NCBI GenBank assembly: GCA_022827245.1
Contig: JAJDTI010000205.1
Span: forward strand, 1-53,434
Source of the DNA: Pseudomonadales bacterium
Lineage (GTDB): Bacteria > Pseudomonadota > Gammaproteobacteria > Pseudomonadales > Azotimanducaceae
Reading direction: 5' to 3'
Length of the DNA stretch: 53,434 nucleotides
In this document: one piece after another, positions 45,329 through 53,123 of the stretch
Layout: every line of letters begins with the position of its first letter
Numbering within the stretch: the first letter of the stretch is position 1
Notes under the pieces: model-generated
Seen by the model: the letters and a program-made list of their open reading frames with translations, nothing else
Told to the model about the DNA's origin: nothing
The model's database searches: none
Program-made: the position numbers and the translations under genes

Positions 45329-45828
45329 GGGGAGGGGTCCCGGATGACTGTCAGCGCCTCGGGGCATCGTCGGAGAGGGAGGGCAAACGCGGCACTATAG
45401 CAGGTGGGGGCCTTTTCCCGGGTCGGCCCGAGGGAGTTTCGGGAAAAACCGCGTTCCGCTGTTGACACCACGGGCACGGCGGTTAACATCCTGCGCCCGT
45501 TGACCGCAAAAAGGCCGGCGGTACCCCGCAAGGAACCCGGCGCGCGCCAGCGCGCTGCATTCCCCGAGATCGCCGGTCGTCCGGGCTAGCACCCAGCCGG
45601 GGCGGTTACAAAGCTGTACCTGATGTCGATCCGCAAAGGTCCGCGGCGGCGTTGTGCGCGTTTGCGCCGGCGACGCGGGACCGGATCACCGATGGAAGTG
45701 GCAGGAAGATGGTCGGATTGCCCGAGTTCCCGGAGGAGGTCGCCGCCAGGCCGGCGACCTCACGGAGGACGCGCCGGCTGGACCCGGCAGCATCCCCAAG
45801 CGCCCCCTCCGCTCGGCCCCGCAATCCA
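45329..45828 (+). other. Intergenic/leader region upstream of the di-heme peroxidase operon
   Basis: About 500 bp without a gene I would call. The frame of the peroxidase is open from 45652, but residues before the signal peptide look random. It holds a good sigma70-like promoter at 45462-45489 and, if that is used, a leader of about 330 nt. Inside the leader is a stem-loop GGTCGCCG / CGGCGACC (45738-45745 and 45752-45759). No known riboswitch pattern is recognisable. Confidence 0.45.
45462..45489 (+). promoter_or_regulatory. Sigma70-like promoter for the peroxidase/sensor-kinase operon
   Basis: TTGACA at 45462-45467 and TAACAT at 45484-45489 are separated by 16 bp. It is the best -35/-10 pair I noticed in the window. 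It points toward the di-heme peroxidase gene and away from the MFS gene. Confidence 0.55.
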
Positions 45829-46797
45829 GTGACGGTACGCCGGTTTCCAGCCCGGCGTATCGCCGCCGCCTTCGCGTGCCTGTACTGGGGACTGTGCGCC
45901 GCCGCCGACCTGAGCGAGCCGATCAAGCCCATCCCTGCGGACGTCGGCACGGACCCGGCCAAGGCCGCCCTGGGCCGGATGCTGTTTCACGACATCCGCC
46001 TGTCGAAGGACAACACGATCTCCTGCGCCAGCTGCCACGATCTCCCGACCGGCGGTGACGACGGCAGGATCGTGTCGCTCGGCGTGGCCGAGGCGCGGGG
46101 CGCCATCAACTCCCCCACCGTCTACAACGCCGCCTTCAACTTCAAGCAGTTCTGGGACGGGCGTGCCGACACCCTGCACCAGCAGATCGACGGCCCGGTA
46201 CAGTCCGCGATCGAGATGGCGAGCCTCTGGCCCGACGTCCTCGGCAAGCTGTACCAGGACGATCAGTATCCGGCCATGTTCGAAGCGCTCTACCCCGACG
46301 GGATCACCCGCCCGAACGCCAAGGACGCGATCGCCGAGTTCCTGCGCTCGCTGACCACGCCCAACAGCCCCTTCGACCGGTGGCTCACCGGCGATGCGGC
46401 CGCGCTCACCGAGCACGAGCGACACGGCTACGAACTGTTCAAGTTCTACGGCTGCGTGTCCTGCCATCAGGGCGCCAACGTCGGCGGCAACATGTTCCAG
46501 GTGTTCGGCGTCATCAACGAGTATTTCAAGCGGCGCGGCAACATCACCGAGGCGGACATGGGCCGCTACAACATCACCGGCAACGAGGCCGACATCCACG
46601 CGTTCAAGGTGCCGAGTCTCAGGATGGCCGCGTACACCGCGCCATACCTGCACGACGGCAGCGCGGCCACCTTGCGCGACGCGGTCGACGCCATGTTCGA
46701 GTTCCAGTTGGGGCGGGACGCCCCGGGGGAGGACAAGGAAGCGATCGTTGCGTTCATCAAGACTCTCGCCGGAGAGTCCGAGGAGCTTGCACAGTGA
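45829..46797 (+). CDS. Di-heme cytochrome c peroxidase / MauG-family protein
   Basis: A 322-residue exported di-heme protein. A signal peptide (RRFPARRIAAAFACLYWGLCAAA) precedes DLSEPIKPIP. Heme c sites are CASCH in SKDNTISCASCHDLPTGG and CVSCH in KFYGCVSCHQGANVGG. The fold follows bacterial CcpA/MauG: LGRMLFHDIRLSKDN, NSPTVYNAAFNFKQFWDGRADTL, and the C-terminal FKVPSLRMAAYTAPYLHDGSAATLRDAV. It would reduce peroxide, or oxidise a substrate, in the periplasm. I chose the GTG at 45829 because the signal peptide starts there. Its stop overlaps the sensor-kinase start as GTGA. Confidence 0.88.
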   Translation: MTVRRFPARRIAAAFACLYWGLCAAADLSEPIKPIPADVGTDPAKAALGRMLFHDIRLSKDNTISCASCHDLPTGGDDGRIVSLGVAEARGAINSPTVYNAAFNFKQFWDGRADTLHQQIDGPVQSAIEMASLWPDVLGKLYQDDQYPAMFEALYPDGITRPNAKDAIAEFLRSLTTPNSPFDRWLTGDAAALTEHERHGYELFKFYGCVSCHQGANVGGNMFQVFGVINEYFKRRGNITEADMGRYNITGNEADIHAFKVPSLRMAAYTAPYLHDGSAATLRDAVDAMFEFQLGRDAPGEDKEAIVAFIKTLAGESEELAQ

Positions 46798-48467
46798 AAC
46801 CCACCCTCGTCTTCCCCATCAGCTGGGCCGTCACCGCCTTGGCCGTCTGCATCGCGGTGCTCTTCTTCTGGCTCGCGCGCAACAACGACCCGGAGGACTA
46901 CCGCAAGTCCATCTCCGGCGTGCGCGAGATCCAGCAATTGGCCGCCGACTGGAGCATCGAGACCGCTCGTGTCCGGTCCGACCCGCTGGCCGACTTCGAC
47001 TCCCTGGCCGCCTTCATCCCGCGAATGGACGAACTCAAGCAGGTGCTCCTCGCGACGATCCGGGGGATCCCCGACATCCCGAACCGTCTCGCCAACGACG
47101 TCAGCGCGTACGTCAACGCGGTGGAGGCCCGCGAGGAGCGCATCGAACGGTTCAAGACGGGCTACGCCATCATCCGCAACTCCGCGCGCTACCTCCCGCT
47201 CGCCGCGTCGAACATCGTGCAGTCGCCGAACGTCGACGCCGCGCTGTCGCGGGAAGTGTCCGCCCTCACGAACGACATCAACGGGTACCTGACCGCCCCG
47301 AGCGACGCGGTCAAGGGTCGCCTCACCGTGGCGCTCGAAAGGCTGGGCGACCGTGCCGGGAGCCTTGAGTCGCCGCTGCCCGACCACGTGGCGAACTTCA
47401 TCGCCCACGCCGACGTGCTCCTCGCCCAGCAGGCGCCGACGGGCGAACTGTTCTCCCAGGCCACGTCCAGCGAGATCTCCGACCTGTCGGCGCAACTCGT
47501 GGAGGACCTCGGCTTCGAGCTCACCAGGAAGAACCAGCTCAGTACCAGCTACGTGAACGGCATGCTCGGCGCCGCCGGCGTCCTGCTGCTGGTCTGGCTG
47601 GTGGCCGGCGCGGTCCGTCTGCGCTCCGCCTCCGCACCGGCGCCCGTGGCCGCAGCCGTGACGCGTGCCGCCGACGAGGCAGTCGACCGCGACGCGACCA
47701 GCCCGCCGACGCACGCGGGCAACGGTGCCTCCGGGGACCCGTGGGCCGCCACGAAGCTGTTGATGTCGCATCGGATTCTGTCCGACAGCGTCGCGTCACG
47801 CCTGGCCGGCGCCGCGCGGGAGATCGGCGAGGAACTCGATGCCCTGCGCGAAGTGCGCGACGACTTCAGCGGCGCGCGTGCCGCCAACGGCGACGCCCTG
47901 CAGTCCGTGGTGGAACAGGGCGCGCAGGCGCTGGCCCAGGTGCGGGAGCGGGTCGGGACGATCACGGACATGGCGGACCGCCTGTCGGAGTTTTCGAGGG
48001 CGCAGGGCGACGTCAGCTACACCCTGCTGGACGTCAACGACTGCGTCCGGGAAGTGGTCGACGGGGCGGATGCGGAACGCGTCGCCGAGGTGACAATCGA
48101 GGAGGGCACGGTCCCCGAGGTCTTCGCGTCGAAGGCGGAGATTTGCCTGATGCTGGAAAAGGTGGTCGAGAATTCGCTGCAGGCGATCGCCGACGCCGAC
48201 AAGGAGCAGGGCGAACTCCGGATCTCGACCGGCGCGGACGCGGACCGGGCGTCCGTCACGATCATCGACAACGGCGTGGGCATGACGCCCGAGACGCGGG
48301 CACGCATGTTCGACCCGTTCTTCGCCCAAGAGGAGAACCGCACCGGCGTCGGCCTGATCTCGACCAGCCATCTCGTCGAGAAGTACGGGGGCACCATCTC
48401 GGTCAGCTCCATGCCCGGCGGCGGGACGGTCACCCGCATCCAGTTGCCCGGCATGGCGGAAGGCTGA
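46794..48467 (+). CDS. Membrane sensor histidine-kinase-like protein with a degenerate DHp region (DAHL-type sensor)
   Basis: A 557-residue protein. TM1 is LVFPISWAVTALAVCIAVLFFWLA. A long, all-helical periplasmic domain of the DAHL type as I recall it spans about 30-245 (DYRKSISGVREIQQLAADWSIETARVRSDPLADF). TM2 is MLGAAGVLLLVWLVAGAV. A linker, a DHp-like helix pair and a complete HATPase follow: N box VVENSLQAI, G1 DNGVGM, F box FDPFF, G2 TGVGLISTSHL. Where kinases of this type have AHE(I)xxxL, it reads AREIGEEL with Arg342, so the usual phosphoacceptor seems missing. His326 nearby is the only alternative. No response regulator is adjacent. The GTG overlaps the peroxidase stop, so the periplasmic domain may sense redox state with the peroxidase. 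Confidence 0.83.
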   Translation: MKPTLVFPISWAVTALAVCIAVLFFWLARNNDPEDYRKSISGVREIQQLAADWSIETARVRSDPLADFDSLAAFIPRMDELKQVLLATIRGIPDIPNRLANDVSAYVNAVEAREERIERFKTGYAIIRNSARYLPLAASNIVQSPNVDAALSREVSALTNDINGYLTAPSDAVKGRLTVALERLGDRAGSLESPLPDHVANFIAHADVLLAQQAPTGELFSQATSSEISDLSAQLVEDLGFELTRKNQLSTSYVNGMLGAAGVLLLVWLVAGAVRLRSASAPAPVAAAVTRAADEAVDRDATSPPTHAGNGASGDPWAATKLLMSHRILSDSVASRLAGAAREIGEELDALREVRDDFSGARAANGDALQSVVEQGAQALAQVRERVGTITDMADRLSEFSRAQGDVSYTLLDVNDCVREVVDGADAERVAEVTIEEGTVPEVFASKAEICLMLEKVVENSLQAIADADKEQGELRISTGADADRASVTIIDNGVGMTPETRARMFDPFFAQEENRTGVGLISTSHLVEKYGGTISVSSMPGGGTVTRIQLPGMAEG

Positions 48468-48470
48468 CCG

Positions 48471-49733
48471 GTGTCGCCCATGCTCGCGAAGCTGCGACAG
48501 GAGGGCCGGTCCCCCCGAACGACGGTCACCCACCGGAGCCTGGTGCGCGGCAAGGTCGGCCTATGGAGCCTGCTGGTCCTGGCCGGGGCGCTCGGTCTGG
48601 TAGTGACCCTTGCCATGCAGGTGCAGGACGGCCTGCAGGAGCCGACCGTCGTCGATGCCTGCCACGGAGACCAGGGCGCCGGACACGCCGTCTTCCTGAT
48701 CGACCTGCGCAAGCCGCTCGCCCCGGGTCACACAACGTTGCCCGGAAGGCTGCTGAACGAGGTCACGCTCGGGCTCGCCGCCCGCACTGAACTCACGGTC
48801 TACGCCCTGGCGGAGTACGCCGAGGCGCCCCGCATGCGGCTCGGGCGCCTGTGCAAGCCCTACGGCAACGGGGATCTGGCGGTCGGCACCGCGAAGGACC
48901 AGGATGCGGCGACGCGTGACTGCGACGACCTGCCGGCGCAGATCCCGTCCTCCGTACGCGACAGCGCGAAACGCTTCTGCGCGCAACGGGACGCGCTGGC
49001 GGGCCGGATCGACGCACTCGCCGCAGAGGCGCGCAACGCCTCGGTAGACAACGCCTATCTCGTCGAGGCGCTCGAGGACACCGTGCGGGACTTCGAGCAG
49101 TCAGCCGGTCCGAAGTCGCTGTACGTGTTCTCCGACATGATGCAGCACGCGGACTGGTTCTCGCACCTGGACACGCCCTGGAACGACTGGGATTTCGAGC
49201 GGTTCGCCGGGTTGCGGGACGCCCGGGCGGCGCTCGCCGGCGCGCGGCCGCGGCCGAGCGGAGAACTCCGCGCCACGGTCTTCTACCTGGCCCGCAAGGA
49301 CGTGACGGAACACCCCCGGCAGAGGCTGGTCCACCGCCAGTTCTGGGAAGCCTACCTGGAGCCCGCCGAAACCCTGTTCGTGGAACAGGCGCCCGTGCTC
49401 CAGTACTCCGGCGTGCCCCTCATGGACGTCCCGACGGAGGCCGAACTCGTAGCCCAGGAGCGGGAGCGCGTCCGCTACGAGCGCGCCGAAATCGAGCGCA
49501 TGCGGGCCGACCTGGAGCGCAGACAGCAGGACCTCGCCGCGGGTCGCGAGCGGCTTGCGGAGGAGCGGGAGCGGTGGCGCGAACGCGAGTCCGAGTTGCG
49601 CCGCGACCGGGAGCGGCTCCGCGAACAGGAGACGGCGCTCGCTTCCGAGCGGGAACGGCTCGCCGCACTGGGGACTGCATCGGTCGCCGCCGAGGACCCA
49701 CCCGCCCCCGCCAACACCGGCGGCGGTTCCTGA
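48471..49733 (+). CDS. Membrane-anchored SDMMQH-domain protein (paralogue of 39176-40837, without TonB domain)
   Basis: A 420-residue paralogue of the TonB-linked protein. TM helix VGLWSLLVLAGALGLVVTLAM (about 29-49) precedes a collinear domain: VFLIDLRKPLA, RLGRLCKPYGN, TAKDQ, RDCDDLPAQ, FCAQRDALAGRIDALA, YLVEALED, FSDMMQHADWFSHLDTPWNDWDFERFAG from Phe220, VFYLARKDVTEHPRQRL. A VPTEAELVAQER junction leads into a charged coiled coil (about 325-400). It ends with a short Pro/Gly tail where the paralogue continues into a TonB domain. The function is unknown; Asp in the DLRKPL and SDMMQH motifs could form a vWA-like metal site. It begins three bases after the sensor-kinase stop. Confidence 0.8.
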   Translation: MSPMLAKLRQEGRSPRTTVTHRSLVRGKVGLWSLLVLAGALGLVVTLAMQVQDGLQEPTVVDACHGDQGAGHAVFLIDLRKPLAPGHTTLPGRLLNEVTLGLAARTELTVYALAEYAEAPRMRLGRLCKPYGNGDLAVGTAKDQDAATRDCDDLPAQIPSSVRDSAKRFCAQRDALAGRIDALAAEARNASVDNAYLVEALEDTVRDFEQSAGPKSLYVFSDMMQHADWFSHLDTPWNDWDFERFAGLRDARAALAGARPRPSGELRATVFYLARKDVTEHPRQRLVHRQFWEAYLEPAETLFVEQAPVLQYSGVPLMDVPTEAELVAQERERVRYERAEIERMRADLERRQQDLAAGRERLAEERERWRERESELRRDRERLREQETALASERERLAALGTASVAAEDPPAPANTGGGS

Positions 49734-49738
49734 TCCCG

Positions 49739-49756
49739 CCGAGGCAGGCGCCTCGG
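49739..49756. terminator. Hairpin between convergent genes
   Basis: CCGAGGC / GCCTCGG (49739-49745 and 49750-49756) form a perfect 7-bp stem with an AGGC loop, directly after the SDMMQH gene and before the end of the convergent amidohydrolase gene. There is no strong T-run, so efficiency is uncertain, but the position suits a bidirectional stop. Confidence 0.45.
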
Positions 49757-49760
49757 TGCT

Positions 49761-50996
49761 TCAAGCGGCGTTCAGCGCTGCAACGTCCGGCTGGGTCAGG
49801 TAGCGCTCCGGGACCGGGAACCGGAACACGCGCGCGGCGTTCAGGCCGAGTATCTTCGCCCGCTCGCCGTCGGTGAGCTGTCCCATGGTGCGCTCGATCG
49901 CCTCGGCCGAATGCGGCCACGTGCCCTCGTGGTGCGGGTAATCGTTCGCCCACATGAAGTTGTCGACGAGGCGATGCTCCCGCGCGACGTCGAGGCCCGC
50001 CTTGTCCTCCTGGAACGTGGCGAACCCGTGCTGCCGGAAGTAGTCGCTCGGCAGCATCTCGAGCTTCGGCCGCACGAACATGTGGTGCTTCAGGTACGCC
50101 TCGTCCATGGCCTGGATCGCCCAGGCGACCCAACCGATGCCCGCCTCTACGCTACCGAAGCGGAGCCCGGGGAACTTCGCGAGGACGCCCGACGCGCAGA
50201 GATTCGCGAGGGGCTCCATCGTCGGGGCCAGGGAGTGCACCGCGTAGTTGATGACCGCGCCGCCGTTGCCCCGCGAGGTGCGCGGGTCCCGGCCCGTGGA
50301 CACGTGGAAGGTGATCGGCAGGTCCACTTCCTGGATCGCGGACCAGAGCGGGTCGAACTCCGGCAGGTTGTAGTTCAGCGCGGCATGGTCCGGCGCGCCC
50401 CACACCGGCTTGCACGGTAGCGACAGGCCCCGGAACCCCAACGCGGCGCAACGCTCGATCTCGGCGATCGCCGGGTCCATGTCCGCGGGGGCCACGCACG
50501 CCATCGGCGCCAGGCGGTCGTTGTAGTCGCCGAAAGTCTCCCAGGCCCACTCGTTGTAGACACGGCACATCGCCTGGCTGAACACCGCGTCCGGCGTCGC
50601 CCAGATGGTGAGGCCCTTGTTCGGGAAGAGGATCTCCGCGTCCACGCCGTCGAGCGCGAGGTCCGCGATGCGCTCCTCCGGGGTCTGCCCAGCGGCGTTA
50701 CGCAGGCCGTCCTCCCCCTTGAACTCGATATTCCGCAGGCGCACCGGCCGGAAGCCCTCGGTCTTCTGGTACCGCTTGCCGTCCGCGCCGGTGGTCATCG
50801 TGGGCAGCCGGTCGCGGAACCTCCGGTCCATGCGCGTCGCCCACAGGTCCGCCGGCTCCTGCACGTGGCCGTCCGTCGAGACCATGAAGTACTTGTTGGG
50901 GTCGTCGGCGTGGGCCGTGCGGGGCCACCCTTCGGAACCGGGCGTGTCGAGCCGCCAAACGTTGTTCTCGTCCGGGGCCGGAACAATCCTCGTCAT
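49761..50996 (-). CDS. Amidohydrolase family protein (amidohydrolase 2)
   Basis: A 411-residue TIM-barrel metal-dependent hydrolase or decarboxylase. Near residue 40, KYFMVSTDGHVQEPADLW gives the first metal site (D.H..E). LPITFHVSTGRDP supplies the next His, and LVDNFMWANDYPHHEGTWPHS the terminal Asp-Tyr-Pro-His. It is related to the protein at 40880-42064 but longer at the N-terminus. Neighbours suggest catabolism of an unknown ring or amide compound. The ATG at 50996 is selected because upstream residues are not protein-like. It diverges from the symporter gene across 137 bp. Confidence 0.87.
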   Translation of the reverse strand: MTRIVPAPDENNVWRLDTPGSEGWPRTAHADDPNKYFMVSTDGHVQEPADLWATRMDRRFRDRLPTMTTGADGKRYQKTEGFRPVRLRNIEFKGEDGLRNAAGQTPEERIADLALDGVDAEILFPNKGLTIWATPDAVFSQAMCRVYNEWAWETFGDYNDRLAPMACVAPADMDPAIAEIERCAALGFRGLSLPCKPVWGAPDHAALNYNLPEFDPLWSAIQEVDLPITFHVSTGRDPRTSRGNGGAVINYAVHSLAPTMEPLANLCASGVLAKFPGLRFGSVEAGIGWVAWAIQAMDEAYLKHHMFVRPKLEMLPSDYFRQHGFATFQEDKAGLDVAREHRLVDNFMWANDYPHHEGTWPHSAEAIERTMGQLTDGERAKILGLNAARVFRFPVPERYLTQPDVAALNAA

Positions 50997-51133
50997 GTCG
51001 TCTTGCCTGCCAATGCCACGTCCGGCGCATGTTATGGCAACCGGGGACCCGGCACACCCCGGGGGCCGCGATTCCCCGGGCATCCGCCCGCGCCGGCAAA
51101 GCGCGAAGCCCGACTCCCTGTTAGCCTGCGCGC

Positions 51134-52597
51134 ATGGAGAGCCCTGCCAGCGCGCGCCGCCGGCGCATATCCGCACGTACCAAGCTCGCCTTCTCCTCCG
51201 GTTCCCTGGAGCAGGCCATGGTCGGGGCGGCCGGCGTCGCCACGATGATCTACTACAACCAGGTGCTGGGCGTCTCCCCGGCGCTCTGCGGCACGGCGTT
51301 CCTGATCGCCAGCATCGTCGACGCAGTGTCGGATCCGCTCGTCGGCGCGCTGTCGGACAGCGTGCGGACGCGATGGGGCCGGCGGCACCCCTTCATGTTC
51401 CTCTCCGCTTTCCCCCTGGCGGCCTGTTTCTACCTGATGTACCAGCCGCCGGACGGGCTGTCCGAACAGGGGCTGTTCCTGTGGTTCACGGCGACCATGA
51501 TCGGCCTGAGGCTCGCGAAGACCTTCTACGCCGTGCCGCACAGCGCCCTGGGCGCCGAACTGACCGATGACTACGACGAGCGCACGTCGGTCTGGGGCTG
51601 GAACTGGATCGTGGGGGTCGTGGGCGCCGTCGCGCTCGGCGTCTTCGTCATGTTCGTCATCTTTCCCTCGACGCCCGACTACGCCAACGGCTTGCTGGAT
51701 CCGGACCGCTACTGGTTCCTGGCACTGTTCGGCGCGGTGTTCTGCTTCGGCGCCATCATGTTCTGCACGCTCGCGACGGCGGACCAGATCCCCTTCCTGC
51801 ACGGCGAGCAGTCCCTGGCGGAGCGAACGGGCAACTACTACCGACGCTTCTTTCGCGACACCTTCGCGAACCTGCGCGCCCTGGTCGTGAACCCCTCCTA
51901 CCTGTCCGTCTGCCTCTGCTGGCTGATCCTCGCCATCTCCGGGGGCGTGATCGAGATCGTGGCGACGTATACTTTCGTCTACGCCTTCGACTTCTCGACC
52001 GAACAGATCGCGCTGCGCGACATCGTGCGCGTGCCGGGCGTGCTCCTGGTCGTCGTCCTGGCGGCGTGGCTCACGCGGGTGATGGACAAGAAGTACACGG
52101 TCATCTCGATGATCGCGGTCACGGCGTTCCTGGTCGGCCTGCCGTACTGCCTGCGGCTCATCGGCTGGTTTCCGGAGAACGGCACCATCTGGCTGGTGAT
52201 CGCCTTCTTCGGCATCTGGGGCCTCGGGTTCATCACCCTGCCCGTCGTCCCCGTCGTGATCGATTCACAGCTCGTGGACGTGGCCGACGAGCACGAATTC
52301 GAGACAGGCAACCGCGCGGAGGGCATGATCTTTGCGGTCCGCACCTTCGCGATCAAGCTCACCCAGGGGCTCGGTGGACTGATCGGCGGATTCGGCCTCG
52401 AGATCATCGGTTTCCCCGACGACGCGGCGACGCAGGGCGTGTCCGCCGAAGTCATCGACGGCCTGCTCTTCATGATGGGCCCGCTGTACTACATCATCGT
52501 GTACGGGGGACTGGGGTTCGCCTTCATGTACCGCATCGACAAGCAGCGGCACGAGGAGATCCTGCAGGCGCTCGAGACGCGGCGGGCGGCGCGATAG
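51134..52597 (+). CDS. GPH-family (MelB-like) sugar/cation symporter
   Basis: A 487-residue transporter with 12 membrane helices. It contains KLAFSSGSLEQAMVGAAGVATMIYYNQVLGVSPALCGTAFLIASIVDAVSDPLVGALSDSVRTRWGRRHPFMFLSAFPLA. The DP..G..SD..R.RWGRRHPF pattern is the hallmark of glycoside-pentoside-hexuronide:cation symporters. The later polar segment VVIDSQLVDVADEHEFETGNRAEGM is also typical. The substrate could be a glycoside or an unrelated small molecule, as the family has diversified. It is followed after 43 bp by the convergent SCP2-like gene. Confidence 0.85.
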   Translation: MESPASARRRRISARTKLAFSSGSLEQAMVGAAGVATMIYYNQVLGVSPALCGTAFLIASIVDAVSDPLVGALSDSVRTRWGRRHPFMFLSAFPLAACFYLMYQPPDGLSEQGLFLWFTATMIGLRLAKTFYAVPHSALGAELTDDYDERTSVWGWNWIVGVVGAVALGVFVMFVIFPSTPDYANGLLDPDRYWFLALFGAVFCFGAIMFCTLATADQIPFLHGEQSLAERTGNYYRRFFRDTFANLRALVVNPSYLSVCLCWLILAISGGVIEIVATYTFVYAFDFSTEQIALRDIVRVPGVLLVVVLAAWLTRVMDKKYTVISMIAVTAFLVGLPYCLRLIGWFPENGTIWLVIAFFGIWGLGFITLPVVPVVIDSQLVDVADEHEFETGNRAEGMIFAVRTFAIKLTQGLGGLIGGFGLEIIGFPDDAATQGVSAEVIDGLLFMMGPLYYIIVYGGLGFAFMYRIDKQRHEEILQALETRRAAR

Positions 52598-52603
52598 GGA
52601 GCC

Positions 52604-52640
52604 CGAAGGGGCCGCGGGAGGGGCCCGAACAACCCCTTCG
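52604..52640. terminator. Inverted repeat between convergent genes
   Basis: CGAAGGGG (52604-52611) and CCCCTTCG (52633-52640) are exact inverted copies with a GC-rich 21-nt loop that can pair further (GGGCC/GGCCC). It fills the 43-bp space between the symporter stop and the SCP2-like stop. It is a plausible two-way terminator without a clear T-run. Confidence 0.5.
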
Positions 52641-53075
52641 TCAGGCGGTACGGCGCGCGAGCACGTCGTGGAGTCCGGCCAGGAAAGGCGTCGCGCCCAT
52701 GCCGTCCGCATTCCCCTCCCGCCGCATCTTGCCCTCGGCCATCGCCGCTTCCACCGCCTTCTGCGCCGCGGCCGTGCCTTCGGGGTTCCCTTCGAAGACG
52801 GTACGCGCCAGGGGGACAACGGTGTCATAGTCCGCGACGATCGTCGCGTCGGCGTCCTCGATCACTCCGTGACCCACTTCCACTTTCCCGTCAGCGATGC
52901 GAAAATACCAGCCCGTGATGCCGTCACCTTCCGTGACGAGGTCACTGGGTGCGTTCGTGAACTTCTCGCAGAAAGCCGTCGTGATACCACCGATGTCGTT
53001 TTCAGCGCATTGTGATTCTATGTAGCCGCGGGCGACACCGACCCACTCGGCACTGCAAAACGGATGCTTGTCCAT
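52641..53075 (-). CDS. SCP2-like small lipid-binding domain protein
   Basis: A 144-residue stand-alone protein collinear with the N-terminal domain of the dioxygenase at 10769-12052. SAEWVGVARGYIESQ is followed by GWYFRIADGKVEVGHGVIEDADATIVADYDTVVPLARTVFEGNPEGTA and ends LAGLHDVLARRTA. The strand pattern FRI.DGKVEV.HG..EDADATI..DYDT is that of SCP2 sterol/lipid-binding proteins. The ATG at 53075 starts just before the domain. It is divergent from a TetR-type regulator with 48 bp between the starts, so the regulator may control it. Confidence 0.72.
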   Translation of the reverse strand: MDKHPFCSAEWVGVARGYIESQCAENDIGGITTAFCEKFTNAPSDLVTEGDGITGWYFRIADGKVEVGHGVIEDADATIVADYDTVVPLARTVFEGNPEGTAAAQKAVEAAMAEGKMRREGNADGMGATPFLAGLHDVLARRTA

Positions 53076-53123
53076 CGCGCGAACTCCCGTAGAACCCCCT
53101 CCCTCAACAAGAACCAGTCTACT

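Noticed and set aside
45421-45450. GGGAGTTTCGGG, similar to the core of the dispersed palindromic repeat
   Set aside because: Only about nine bases match and no hairpin forms; chance similarity in GC-rich DNA.
45404-45589. Small open frame in the peroxidase leader
   Set aside because: No ribosome-binding site and it runs across the predicted promoter; no protein-like features.
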